Assembly (NCBI GenBank): GCA_017860255.1
Contig: JAFNAR010000029.1
Coordinates: forward strand, 1 to 62,105
Direction of reading: 5' to 3'
Length of the DNA stretch: 62,105 nucleotides
Source: Bacteroidota bacterium
GTDB taxonomy: Bacteria > Bacteroidota > Bacteroidia > Bacteroidales > P3
The position numbers and the translations under genes are program-made. Under the pieces are notes generated by a model. That model searched no databases. It saw nothing but the letters and a program-made list of their open reading frames with translations, and had not been told where the DNA came from. Below are positions 26,053 through 34,632 of the stretch, in pieces (within the stretch, counting starts at the first letter, position 1; every line of letters starts with the position of its first letter).

Positions 26053-27504
26053 TTAAACCTTATTCTCTGCTTTCCTATGACTAATCATCATTAGTCCTAT
26101 AAATGTTAGGAAGCCGTTTAGAAGTAAGAGTTCAAAATCGAAACTGTAATTAAACCATTTTAGAGAGTTTGCACTTAGTGTGAAACAAATCACTGGTGCT
26201 AAAAGACATATTATTGGAACAAATTTATCTTTAACCTCTCTTTTTGTTAGTAGTCCAAAAGCAAACAAACCAAGAAGTGGTCCGTAAGTTATGGAAGCTA
26301 TTTGATAAAGAGTATCAATAAGGTGTTGGTCTTGATGACGGTAATAGAATATAATTACACCAACAAAAAGTAAAGCAAAACAAGCATGAACAATATGTCT
26401 TACTCTGGTTTTTTTCTTTTCGGTATAATCTTTTCTATGTTCAAGATTTAAAAAATCAATTGAAAATGCTGTTGTAAGTGAAGTTAAAGCACCATCAGCA
26501 GAAGGGAAAAGAGCTGAAATAAGACCAATAATAAACACAACTGCTGCAAGTGGAGAAAGATATTTGATAGCAATGGTTGGGAAAAGCTTGTCACCTTGAA
26601 CATCAATACCCATTTGACCTGCATAAATATAAAGAGCTGCACCAAGCAAAAGGAATAGAAAATCAACAAAGAAAAGAATAATGCTAAAAGTTATCATATT
26701 CTTTTGAGCAGATTTAATATTTTTACAACTCAAATTCTTTTGCATCATCTCCTGATCCAATCCAGTCATGGAAATACAGATAAACATTCCTCCAAGTATT
26801 TGTTTCCACCAAGCCAATCGTGAAGAATTATCGGTAACAATTACATTTGTGTAGTCACTTTTATAAATTGTGGAGAACATGTCTCCTACTGACATATTCA
26901 TAGCCTGAGCCACCATAACAAAACACATAACTAATGCAGTTAACATGAAAGTTGTTTGAAGGGTATCAGTCCAAATAATTGTTTTAATCCCACCCTTAAA
27001 TGTAAAAAGAAGAATTAGTGTAAGAAATAAAACTACTGTCAGCTCAAAAGGCACTCCCCAAGAATCAAAAACAAAGTTTTGCAAAACAATAATTACAATA
27101 AACATTCTTAGTGATGCACCCAAAGTTCTGGAAAGAAGAAAATAGAAAGAACCTGTTTTGTGAGAAAAACGACCGAAACGAGTTTCTAAATACTTGTAAA
27201 TGGATGTTAAGTTAAGCTTATAGTAGGTAGGCATAAGAATAAAAGCAATAACCAAATAGCCCAGAAAGAAACCAAACACTGTAAGCATATAAGTAAAAGA
27301 ACGCTCATTCACCCAACCAGGAACACTCATAAAGGTTACCCCTGAAAGAGAAGCACCAATCATTCCATAAGCCACCACAAACCATGGAGAACGTTTATTA
27401 CCTGAGAAGAAGGATTGATTATTTGCCTTACGAGAAGTTAGATAGGCTATAAAGAAAAGTAATAGAGTGTATAATACGAATGCCCAGAAAATAATTTGTT
27501 CCAT
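26053..27504 (-). CDS. sodium:solute symporter (SSS family)
   Basis: Encodes 483 aa with about 13 membrane helices. SSS hallmarks are GASLSGVTFMSVPGW (helix 1-2 region), KGGIKTIIWTDTLQT and GLISALFPSADGALTSLTTAFSIDF, the last carrying the sodium-site serines/threonines. It imports an organic solute with sodium across the inner membrane; the substrate is not predictable. A minus-strand TACTTTTG (27568-27561) lies 57 nt upstream and the gene is divergent from recR. Confidence 0.88.
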   Translation of the reverse strand: MEQIIFWAFVLYTLLLFFIAYLTSRKANNQSFFSGNKRSPWFVVAYGMIGASLSGVTFMSVPGWVNERSFTYMLTVFGFFLGYLVIAFILMPTYYKLNLTSIYKYLETRFGRFSHKTGSFYFLLSRTLGASLRMFIVIIVLQNFVFDSWGVPFELTVVLFLTLILLFTFKGGIKTIIWTDTLQTTFMLTALVMCFVMVAQAMNMSVGDMFSTIYKSDYTNVIVTDNSSRLAWWKQILGGMFICISMTGLDQEMMQKNLSCKNIKSAQKNMITFSIILFFVDFLFLLLGAALYIYAGQMGIDVQGDKLFPTIAIKYLSPLAAVVFIIGLISALFPSADGALTSLTTAFSIDFLNLEHRKDYTEKKKTRVRHIVHACFALLFVGVIIFYYRHQDQHLIDTLYQIASITYGPLLGLFAFGLLTKREVKDKFVPIICLLAPVICFTLSANSLKWFNYSFDFELLLLNGFLTFIGLMMISHRKAENKV

Positions 27505-27602
27505 AAGTTAGAAAGAATTTTGTATTTTTGTAAATTGCTTTATCAATTTTATTTGAGATACAAAAGTAACTATATTTTTTCAAACTTGATTAATAATTTT
27601 AT

Positions 27603-28223
27603 ATGGAATACCCTTCAACCTTGGTTGAGAATGCAGTAAATGAACTTTCACGCCTTCCAGGTGTAGGAAAACGTTCAGCACTTCGTTTTGCTCTATATCT
27701 ACTAAAACAACCCAATCAAACAACTGAAAACCTGTGCAATTCACTTAGCAAAATGAAAGCAGAGATTAAGTATTGTAAGATATGCCATTCTTTGTCTGAC
27801 ACTGAAATATGTTCAATTTGTTCTCATCCAAAAAGAAATCACAATCAAATATGTGTTGTGGAGAACATAAGAGATATACTTGCAATTGAAAACACAAATC
27901 AATACAGAGGAGTTTATCATGTTTTGGGAGGAGTAATTTCTCCAATTGAAGGAATTGGCATTGGAGATTTAACAATCAATCAACTTATTGAAAGAGTTAA
28001 GGAAAAAGAAACAGAAGAAATAATTCTTGCACTGCCAACAACTATGGAAGGTGACACAACTGGTTTCTACATCAACAAATTACTTCAAGGCTGCAATATT
28101 AAAATAACAACCATAGCAAGAGGAGTTGCAATTGGAGATAATATTGAATTTGCAGATGAAATAACCTTGGGACGTTCAATACTGAATCGCATGCCATTCA
28201 ATCAAGTGCATAATAATGGTTAA
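27603..28223 (+). CDS. recR: recombination mediator RecR
   Basis: Encodes 206 aa. An HhH motif (LPGVGKRSALR), a four-cysteine zinc finger (Cys58, Cys61, Cys70, Cys73) and a Toprim domain (CVVENIRDILAIE, YHVLGGVISP, ALPTTMEGDTT) are in the family order. The C-terminus has the Walker-B-like ARGVAIGDNIEFADEITL. RecR with RecO loads RecA on gapped DNA. Length is normal. The stop codon is embedded in a 7-nt microrepeat that links it to the next gene. Confidence 0.96.
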   Translation: MEYPSTLVENAVNELSRLPGVGKRSALRFALYLLKQPNQTTENLCNSLSKMKAEIKYCKICHSLSDTEICSICSHPKRNHNQICVVENIRDILAIENTNQYRGVYHVLGGVISPIEGIGIGDLTINQLIERVKEKETEEIILALPTTMEGDTTGFYINKLLQGCNIKITTIARGVAIGDNIEFADEITLGRSILNRMPFNQVHNNG

Positions 28224-28252
28224 TGATTAATGATAAATGGTTAATGATTATG
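28218..28252. repeat. degenerate 7-nt tandem repeat at a gene junction
   Basis: Five consecutive 7-mers (GGTTAAT, GATTAAT, GATAAAT, GGTTAAT, GATTATG) span the recR stop and the SDR start codon. The complementary pattern precedes tsaD at 57734-57766. Confidence 0.55.
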
Positions 28253-28969
28253 GAAAGAGTAATAATTATTGGTGCTTCATCTGGTATTGGTAGGGAACTG
28301 GCTATTCACTACATTAATGCTGGTTATATTGTGGGGATTGCAGCAAGAAGGGGAAACCTCTTGGAAGAATTGAAAGCAATAAATCCATCAAAAGTATTCT
28401 TTAAGAAAATAGATACTTCTAAACCAAGTGCCAAAGAGGAGCTTTTGGAATTGATTGAAATGTGTGGTGGAATGGATAAGTTTATCTATTGCTCTGGAAC
28501 GGGATATGTTAACAAAGAATTAGAATTGGAAAAGGAAGTAAGAACAGTTGAAGTGAATGTTTATGGATTTACTCAATTGGTTAATGTGACCTATCACTAT
28601 TTTCAAGGAAAAGGTAAAGGACATATTGTTGGTATTGCATCAGTTGCAGGCATAAGAACATTTTCAGTTTCACCCTCCTACTCAGCTTCCAAAAGATATA
28701 ATATCATGTATTTGAAAGCCATTTCCCAACTTTCAAAACAAAAGAAAGAAAACATTAAAACAACAACCATACTACCTGGATTCATTAAAACAGATTTAAT
28801 TAAAACCAGAAATTATCCTCTAACAACAAGCTTGGAAAAAGGAGGAAAACTAATTTTTGATGCAATCCAAAAAGAAAAAAAGGTGGCTTTTTGTCCATCA
28901 TATTGGGGATTAATTTCAAGACTAATGCTTTTAATTCCATCTTATGTATGGGGAAAAATAATTAAATAA
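28250..28969 (+). CDS. short-chain dehydrogenase/reductase
   Basis: About 239 aa from MERVIIIGAS; the ATG at 28223 lies inside a microrepeat and adds a non-family leader. Rossmann fold with the cofactor motif GASSGIGREL, and a YSASK catalytic motif (Tyr-x-x-x-Lys) with a preceding IASVAG serine. The C-terminal helix near LMLLIPSYVWGKIIK is hydrophobic, like lipid- or membrane-associated SDRs. Substrate unknown. It follows recR by 26 nt. Confidence 0.85.
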   Translation: MERVIIIGASSGIGRELAIHYINAGYIVGIAARRGNLLEELKAINPSKVFFKKIDTSKPSAKEELLELIEMCGGMDKFIYCSGTGYVNKELELEKEVRTVEVNVYGFTQLVNVTYHYFQGKGKGHIVGIASVAGIRTFSVSPSYSASKRYNIMYLKAISQLSKQKKENIKTTTILPGFIKTDLIKTRNYPLTTSLEKGGKLIFDAIQKEKKVAFCPSYWGLISRLMLLIPSYVWGKIIK

Positions 28970-29003
28970 TAATTCCTGCGTTAATAATAAAACACTGAAA
29001 TAT

Positions 29004-29945
29004 ATGACAACAAAAACAATTAAAAAACCTGCTGTATTAGTGCCTTATGACTTTGGTCCAACATCAGAAATTGCTCTTAAAGAAGCAGTTTGTATAACTA
29101 AATATTTGAAGGGAGAAATTTATGTTCTTTCTGTTATAAGAAAGGGTGATTTCTTCTCACAACTTTTCCGCAGTGAAAAAGACAATAGAAGAATTCAAAG
29201 AGAAGTTAGAGCCAAATTGAAAGTGTTGGCTACAAACACAAAAAAAGAAACAGGAGTTAGAGTAATTACAATTGTTGAAGAAGGCAACCCAGTAGATGTT
29301 ATTCACGAACAGGCAGATATTCTAAAAGCTCAATATATAATTATGGGTAAGAACAAAGAGTCAAAACCCGATTTAAATATTTTTGGAACAAGCATACTGC
29401 AAGTAATTAGTGAATCACCATGTCCTGTTATAACCGTTTCGGACAATCCAATTCTCGAATGTGGTTTTCAAAACATTGTACTACCTATCGACCTGACAAA
29501 GCAAACCCTTGAAAAAGTATCAAAAGCAATAGTTTGGGCAAAATACTACAAAGCAAACATTCACTTAGTGGGAGTTTTAAGTGGTGGAATTTCAACCAAA
29601 CAAAGCCGTTTGAACCTGAAAATGGAGAAAGCTAAATTTATTGTTGAAAGAGAAGGTATTAATTGTACTGCACAACTATACGAAAAATCGGAAGAACCTG
29701 TTCACACAACAATTCTTAATCACGCTCAAAAAGTTAATGGCGATTTGTTAATGATAATGACACACCAGGAATTGGGAGTAATGGATAGTTATATTGGAGC
29801 CATAGCTCAAAAAATGATTAAGGAAAGCGAAATACCTGTTGTATCATTCACAACAAAAGCAATTGAACATAACGAATATTTTGTATCAAGTTTTCTACCT
29901 TTTGAACTGCTTAACACAAAAGAGATAAAATATCTTAAAGGTTAA
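29004..29945 (+). CDS. tandem universal stress protein
   Basis: Encodes 313 aa in two UspA-like domains (about 8-147 and 153-290). Domain 1 keeps an ATP-binding-type GKNKES stretch followed by FGTSILQVISESPCPVI; domain 2 is more degenerate. It probably binds nucleotide and acts in stress adaptation in the cytoplasm. Its 3' end overlaps that of the convergent cytidine deaminase gene by 11 nt. Confidence 0.8.
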   Translation: MTTKTIKKPAVLVPYDFGPTSEIALKEAVCITKYLKGEIYVLSVIRKGDFFSQLFRSEKDNRRIQREVRAKLKVLATNTKKETGVRVITIVEEGNPVDVIHEQADILKAQYIIMGKNKESKPDLNIFGTSILQVISESPCPVITVSDNPILECGFQNIVLPIDLTKQTLEKVSKAIVWAKYYKANIHLVGVLSGGISTKQSRLNLKMEKAKFIVEREGINCTAQLYEKSEEPVHTTILNHAQKVNGDLLMIMTHQELGVMDSYIGAIAQKMIKESEIPVVSFTTKAIEHNEYFVSSFLPFELLNTKEIKYLKG

Positions 29946-30402
29946 AAGAAAAAGGCATTAAAGATCTGACACCATCAAATATTTGAACCCTATTATCATC
30001 AATTTGAACAATTATACGAATTGATGTTTTAAATCTCATTTCCCACTCACTCATCACTTGAAGACATGCTCCACAAGGATATGCCTTAGAGAATTTATTA
30101 TCTGAATTTTGAGCAACAACAGCAATAGAAACAACCTTTGCATTTTTTGAATGTGCACCAGCATAAAACAAAGCAACCCTTTCAGCACAAAGTCCAGAAG
30201 GATAAGCAGAGTTTTCCTGATTAGCACCACAAAAAACCACACCGCTATCCATCCTTACAGAACTTGCAACCCTAAACTTAGAATAAGGAGAATAAGACGT
30301 TTCCAATGAGTTTTGAGCCTCCATCAAAAGCTCTCTATCTTCCTTTGAAAGCCCTTCAATTGAAGATTCCCAATAATTAATAACTAATTGTTTACTTTCC
30401 AT
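29935..30402 (-). CDS. cdd: cytidine deaminase
   Basis: Encodes 155 aa. Deaminates cytidine and deoxycytidine to uridines in pyrimidine salvage. Zinc site: CAE (Cys72, catalytic Glu74) and PCGAC (Cys110, Cys113); the substrate segment FCGANQENSAYPSGL is conserved. It is about 20 residues longer at the N-terminus than the tetrameric type. The gene is divergent from the dus unit and preceded by a composite repeat region. Confidence 0.93.
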   Translation of the reverse strand: MESKQLVINYWESSIEGLSKEDRELLMEAQNSLETSYSPYSKFRVASSVRMDSGVVFCGANQENSAYPSGLCAERVALFYAGAHSKNAKVVSIAVVAQNSDNKFSKAYPCGACLQVMSEWEMRFKTSIRIIVQIDDNRVQIFDGVRSLMPFSFNL

Positions 30403-30437
30403 ATTTTTTTGTTTTTTTCTTGTTTGTTTTTTGTCAG

Positions 30438-30500
30438 AATCAGGATTTTCTTGATTAGTGGATTTTCTTGATTAATTCACTAATCTTGTAAATCCTGATT
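30438..30500. repeat. intergenic hairpin repeat (AATCAGGATTT type)
   Basis: AATCAGGATTT-4-GATTAGTG (30438-30460) is mirrored by CACTAATC-4-AAATCCTGATT (30478-30500), giving a 19-bp interrupted stem. Motifs of this kind also occur singly at about 30640 and near 33900 in this window, suggesting a dispersed repeat. Confidence 0.6.
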
Positions 30501-30525
30501 CAGATTAATTACATTCTTCTATTAA

Positions 30526-30597
30526 TTACCCCTAACCCCTAAAGGGGAAAATAGAATGCGTCAGCCAAGTCCCCTTTAGGGGATTTAGGGGTTATTT
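30526..30597. repeat. large GC-rich hairpin repeat (CCCCTAAAGGGG type)
   Basis: Two self-complementary blocks, CCCCTAAAGGGG (left) and CCCCTTTAGGGG (right), each flanked by an extra CCCCTAA/TTAGGGG. They fold into one long stem of about 25 bp around a 20-nt loop. It stands out from the AT-rich surroundings. Similar elements are familiar in Bacteroidota intergenic DNA; function unknown. Confidence 0.65.
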
Positions 30598-30774
30598 GTT
30601 GAGTTTATAAATCAATAAATCATACAATCATGAACATCCTGATTCAGACAGACATATCAACATCTCAACTCCTCAACATCTCAACCCTCAAAATAACCAA
30701 AATTAACTATATATACTCTAAAAATAAAACTTTTAGTATATTTGCAACAAATTTTCAATGCAAACAAACACACG

Positions 30775-30921
30775 ATGAAAACATTTTTAATTGTAACAGC
30801 TGTTGTTCTCATTGCAGGCTTTTTCTTGTACTATGTTATTAAAGAAATAATAAAGACCTACAAGAATAGACCTTACGATCCAGAACAAAAAGAGGGATTA
30901 AAAAATGATGAACGTCTTTAA
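30775..30921 (+). CDS. 48-aa single-helix membrane protein
   Basis: ATG at 30775 opens a 48-codon frame: a hydrophobic helix (residues 3-22) then a basic and polar tail (IKTYKNRPYDPEQKEGLKNDERL). A TATATTTG promoter box lies at 30737-30744. The stop overlaps the dus start by 14-17 nt, suggesting translational coupling. Small single-pass proteins of this sort are often missed; no function is known. Confidence 0.6.
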   Translation: MKTFLIVTAVVLIAGFFLYYVIKEIIKTYKNRPYDPEQKEGLKNDERL

Positions 30922-31879
30922 AGACTTTCTTACTCCTTTCCCTTTAATTTTATCCCCAATGGAGGCTATAACCAATAAGCCCTTCCGCAGGATATGCAAA
31001 CGCTATGGAGCAGACATTCTAATAACAGAATTTATATCCTCCGATGCACTACTCAGAGAAGTTGAGCAAAGCGTTGTGAAAATGTCCTTTGATGAAGAAG
31101 AACGACCATTGGGGATACAAATATTTGGGAATAACGAAGAAAGCCTGACACTGGCAACAAAAATTGCAGAAAGAGAAAAACCAGATTTCATTGATATAAA
31201 TTGGGGATGCCCCGTTAAAAAAGTTGCAGGAAAAGGTAGTGGAAGTGGAATATTGAATGATATTCCCAAAATGGTGAAGCTAACCGAAACAGTTGTAAAA
31301 GCAACCAATATCCCCGTTACAGTTAAAACACGATTGGGCTACACCGAAAACTCAAAACCCATTGTAGAAGTAGCAGAAAGACTTCAAGATGTGGGCATAC
31401 AAGCCATAAGCATACATGGCAGAACTCGCTCACAAATGTATAAAGGACAAGCAGACTGGACATTGATTGGAGAAGTGAAAAACAACCAAAGAATGACAAT
31501 ACCAGTTTTTGGAAATGGCGATATAGATTCAGCAGAAAAAGTAATAGAATATAAAAACCGCTATGGAGTAGACGGCATATTGATTGGAAGAGCCACCATT
31601 GGCAACCCGTTTATATTCCAACAAGCAAAACAACTCTTAGAAAACAAAACCCCCACCCCAATAAGCATTGAAGAAAAAGTAATGGTTTGTAAAGAACATT
31701 TTGAAGGACTGATAGCACTTAGAGGAGAGAAAAATGCAATATTTGAAATGCGTAAGAACTATTCAGGCTACTTCAAAGGACTAAGAGATTTCAAACCCTT
31801 CCGCCTTCAATTAGTAAGCACCACCAACCAAACCGAAATTCAAGATACCTTCAAAAAGATTATTGATTCCTATTGTTAA
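30905..31879 (+). CDS. tRNA-dihydrouridine synthase
   Basis: Encodes 324 aa; start at 30905 or the adjacent ATG at 30908. A flavin TIM barrel reduces uridines of the tRNA D-loop. Family motifs are LSPMEAITNKPFRRI, QIFGNNEESL, DINWGCPVKKV-GKGSGS (with the catalytic cysteine), VTVKTRLGY, SIHGRTRSQMY and VFGNGDI. Closest to the DusB-type group by eye. Coupled to the upstream small membrane protein. Confidence 0.93.
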   Translation: MMNVFKDFLTPFPLILSPMEAITNKPFRRICKRYGADILITEFISSDALLREVEQSVVKMSFDEEERPLGIQIFGNNEESLTLATKIAEREKPDFIDINWGCPVKKVAGKGSGSGILNDIPKMVKLTETVVKATNIPVTVKTRLGYTENSKPIVEVAERLQDVGIQAISIHGRTRSQMYKGQADWTLIGEVKNNQRMTIPVFGNGDIDSAEKVIEYKNRYGVDGILIGRATIGNPFIFQQAKQLLENKTPTPISIEEKVMVCKEHFEGLIALRGEKNAIFEMRKNYSGYFKGLRDFKPFRLQLVSTTNQTEIQDTFKKIIDSYC

Positions 31880-31902
31880 ATATAGAAGTAACAACAATTT
31901 GG

Positions 31903-31959
31903 TTGTGCGGGATTACTTATCGACTTTGTCGCTTTGCAAAGCAAAGAAATACCGCACGA
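31903..31959. repeat. hairpin insertion element truncating the KilA-N ORF
   Basis: GTGCGG (31905-31910) and CCGCAC (31952-31957) bound an element with inner palindromes CGACTTTGTCG and CTTTGCAAAG. It supplies the last residues and stop of the KilA-N ORF, so it probably inserted there. Confidence 0.55.
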
Positions 31960-32222
31960 CTGGTAACACTTAAAACAAAACTTGGTAATCCAGCTTGGGT
32001 TTTAAAGTGGTCAAATTCGACCACATTAAAATTTGGATTATTTATATGCTCCCAAGTCCCTAAAAATTCAAGAGTATAACGATTTCTCAACCAATTTTTA
32101 ATAATATCAGCAGCACGACTAATACTTTCTTTTGCATTTGCCATATCTGTTAGAGAAATGTAATCCCTTTCCTCAAATGAAATAATTGATATTTCTGTAT
32201 CCTTTACATTAATTTTTGCCAT
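31917..32222 (-). pseudogene. truncated KilA-N domain protein
   Basis: The ORF of 101 aa starts like a KilA-N protein (DYISLTDMANAK, IIKNWLRNRYTLEFLGTWE, NPNFNVVEFDHFK-AG). It breaks off after FVLSVTS, followed by residues encoded by the hairpin repeat at 31903-31959. Full-length relatives continue for more than 100 further residues. KilA-N proteins are DNA-binding proteins of phage and accessory regions; this copy is most likely inactive. Confidence 0.65.
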
Positions 32223-32677
32223 AAAAACATATTCAATAATTCTACAAAGCTAATAATTATTTTGTCTTGAACTATGTTTTTTGATTAAATGATTTCCTCA
32301 ACATAATATCAAAAAGTTGTTTGGCGAATTGTTAATGCTCTCGCTATTTGTGAATATCCTAGCTAATATTAAAAGTTTCTGCAAGTTTTTAGCACGTTAA
32401 TATGTCTTTAGATAATATATGTTTAACCTTACATGCAAAAAAATAAATTTCTTGCATAAGTCAAAAATCATTTTATTGAATATCAGTGTTTTATCTCTTA
32501 AAAAGCTTGTTTTTTAGAAAAAATAGTTTTTTGAGCTTATCCTATATCTATTGGTGTTTGAGATTTTCATTGTGTGGCATTATAAATACTGCATGACAGT
32601 GCGGATAATTTTTAGGGAGGATAAATACTTAGGGAAGCACTTTTATACCTTTATATATATATTAAGATAGTAAATTG

Positions 32678-32776
32678 CTTCCCTACTTCCCTACTTCCCT
32701 ACTTCCCTACTTCCCTACTTCCCTACTTCCCTACTTCCCTACTTCCCTACTTCCCTACTTCCCTACTTCCCTACTT
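32678..32776. repeat. twelve tandem copies of CTTCCCTA
   Basis: Twelve perfect copies of the 8-nt unit span 32678-32773, followed by a partial CTT. TAGGGAAGC at 32631-32639 is the complement of GCTTCCCTA at the array start and could form a hairpin. The unit is not a multiple of three and no ORF of useful length crosses it. It is in the gene-free stretch 32223-33336. Confidence 0.9.
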
Positions 32777-32855
32777 TGTTATTATGCATTTTACATTTCT
32801 TTTGGGTTGTAAATTCTAATAATAATATTGTTGGGATATGATATCCTATTGCTCT

Positions 32856-32961
32856 AAAGTTAAAAAAGTAATAAAATTGAGTCTTTTTTCAAAACTTTTT
32901 TTATTTGCTGTTACAGAAATACTTTTCATTTTGAGGCTTATTTTATTACTTTTTTAACTTT
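32856..32961. repeat. 106-bp element with perfect 22-bp inverted ends
   Basis: Bases 32856-32877 and 32940-32961 are exact reverse complements (22 of 22), starting AAAGTTAAAAAAG. The 62-nt interior is T-rich and codes for nothing. This could be a miniature inverted-repeat element or a large stem-loop. No clear target duplication is visible. Confidence 0.55.
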
Positions 32962-33203
32962 CTATTTCCTTTCCTATCTGATTTTATCTTAAGTATTCTT
33001 TAATCAACTCCCTGTCTTTTTTAAAGAAAGTCCCTTCTTTTTCCAAAAAGTCTTCATCTTTTTTTAAATAACTATATTAGCTAAATAAATTTCTCTGAAC
33101 TTAATGTAAAACGTTGTTTAAATGAAAAATAGGTAAAACAGTAAAAATAGTTAGGGAATCAACGTATTTTTGTTTAGAATGTTAAATAATAGGGTTTAAA
33201 AGT

Positions 33204-33234
33204 TTGGTAAATAGCTAAATAAGTCGTATCTTTG
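33204..33234 (+). promoter_or_regulatory. promoter of the HU-related gene
   Basis: TTG (33204-33206) and TATCTTTG (33227-33234), spacer 20 nt, about 100 nt before the start codon, leaving a long leader with an upstream mini-ORF. Confidence 0.65.
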
Positions 33235-33283
33235 CAATAGAAAAAATGAAAAAAAATAGAAGTTTTCATTTTAATTCACAATT

Positions 33284-33343
33284 ATGTTTAACAAAAAACC
33301 TCGCGATAGTGATTTGAAGGTCAATCGCAAAAAATTATGTTGA
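33284..33343 (+). other. 19-aa upstream ORF overlapping the HU-related start
   Basis: ATG at 33284 opens a basic 19-residue peptide (MFNKKPRDSDLK, then VNRKKLC) whose stop lies four bases after the ATG of the HU-related gene. It may couple or regulate translation of that gene. Whether it is translated is unknown. Confidence 0.4.
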
Positions 33344-33771
33344 ATTACACAACAATCAAAAAGAAAATCTCTGTTGGTGCTGCTCCTGGAGAAAAGTACT
33401 TGGCTACTATTTCAAGAAATGGTATTATTAGTCAAGAACAGTTAATTGAAAGAATTTCCAGCGCTTCTGCATTGGCTGAGAATGATGTTTTGTCTGCTCT
33501 TCGTGCTTTGCAAGTTGTTATTACTGATGCAACTATGAATGAAATTACTGTTCAATTGAATGAGTTAGGTATCTTTACTCCTTACCTTAAGGCTAAGGCT
33601 ATGCTTACTGCTGAAGAAGTTGATACATCAACTATTAGAGGCGTTAGAGTGAATTTCCGTCCTAATGTAAGGTTTAAAAACAAACTTAAAACCACAAATT
33701 ACGAATATCGTAATCCAATGCCTAAGGGTTTGGTTATTCCTGTTGATCCTGATACTCCTGTTGCTCCGTAA
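33337..33771 (+). CDS. HU-related DNA-binding protein (HU-HIG type)
   Basis: Encodes 144 aa of the Bacteroidota HU-related histone-like family. The helical part has SQEQLIERISSASALAENDVLSALRALQ (residues about 30-57), followed by a beta arm with NELGIFTPYLKAKA. The C-terminal tail (VIPVDPDTPVAP) is typically Pro-rich. It likely binds DNA non-specifically and shapes the nucleoid. It has a good promoter, a long leader and its own terminator. Confidence 0.88.
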   Translation: MLNYTTIKKKISVGAAPGEKYLATISRNGIISQEQLIERISSASALAENDVLSALRALQVVITDATMNEITVQLNELGIFTPYLKAKAMLTAEEVDTSTIRGVRVNFRPNVRFKNKLKTTNYEYRNPMPKGLVIPVDPDTPVAP

Positions 33772-33814
33772 GACTTTTAGAGTGAAAAGTGAAAAACTAA
33801 AAGTGAAAAATTGG

Positions 33815-33840
33815 GCGAGCCTTTGGGTTCGCTCTTTTTT
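33815..33840 (+). terminator. terminator after the HU-related gene
   Basis: GCGAGCC (33815-33821) pairs with GGTTCGC (33826-33832), one G-U pair, 4-nt loop, followed by a T-rich run. Confidence 0.75.
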
Positions 33841-34062
33841 TGTGTCTTTCTTTTTATCCACAGATTCTCACAGATTTATAAGATTTTATATTTTTTCTGA
33901 ATCAGGATGATAAAAGATTAAAGGATTCTCATGATTATTTAGTCTGAACCTTGATTAAAATGATTTGTGTAAAGACTATGATTTTTCACTTTTCACTTTT
34001 ATCTTTTCACTTCTATCTTTTATCTTCGATGCTCTCGAACTTCGTTCTTCGGGTCACTTAAA

Positions 34063-34632
34063 TTAATCATCATCTCTTTCTGCAATGATTTCTTTTCGGT
34101 AGATTATTTCTTTGTTTTGTTTGTCGTAGATTTCTGTGATGGCTCCATCATCGCTTAGATTGTTCTTATCGAGGTATTTTTCCATTGCTGGATATACCTT
34201 GAATATTCCTATAATTATTGAGAAGTAGCCTTTGTAGGGTATTTTGGTTATCAGGTATTCTTTTTCTGGTATTTGTTTTAGGGAATAGTTTTTTTGAAGT
34301 TCGTCTAATTTGTTTTGGTCGTGTGTTTTTATAACACAGCCTACATCTGCACGCAATTTATCTTTATCTGTCGTTTCTGGATTATCGTAGTAAATACCTA
34401 TATTTTGTGTTATTTTTATTCCATGGTCGTTTTGGAGTTCATCACTTATGGATTCCATTATTTCTCCACTCTTTGAATAATCTCCCACCAATTGCTTATA
34501 TACTATGGTTTCTCCTCCTGCTTTTTCTATTTTAAAGTTAAGCTTATTGAAGCCTCCAAAATAGGTGTAAAATCCAAATAGAATTGCAGCTACTACAAGC
34601 AAAGCAATCAAAATTTTCTTTATAGATCTCAT
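34063..34632 (-). CDS. membrane-anchored GyrI-like domain protein
   Basis: 189 aa from MRSIKKI. A longer frame starts at 34668 but overlaps the -7 element (minus-strand TATATTTG, 34673-34666). One N-terminal helix (6-24) anchors a soluble GyrI-like/SHS2 small-molecule-binding domain with GIYYDNPETTDKDKLRADVGC, a pattern seen in that family. The domain probably faces the periplasm. Ligand unknown. Confidence 0.72.
   Translation of the reverse strand: MRSIKKILIALLVVAAILFGFYTYFGGFNKLNFKIEKAGGETIVYKQLVGDYSKSGEIMESISDELQNDHGIKITQNIGIYYDNPETTDKDKLRADVGCVIKTHDQNKLDELQKNYSLKQIPEKEYLITKIPYKGYFSIIIGIFKVYPAMEKYLDKNNLSDDGAITEIYDKQNKEIIYRKEIIAERDDD

Noticed and set aside
30630..30842. 70-aa plus-strand ORF
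   Set aside because: Low-complexity N-terminus and overlap with the better 48-aa frame at 30775, which has a promoter and coupling to dus.
33780..34060. AGTGAAAAGT / ACTTTTCACTT inverted motifs as a mobile element
   Set aside because: Low-complexity repeats with many mismatches and no clear ends; only general intergenic repeat character can be claimed.
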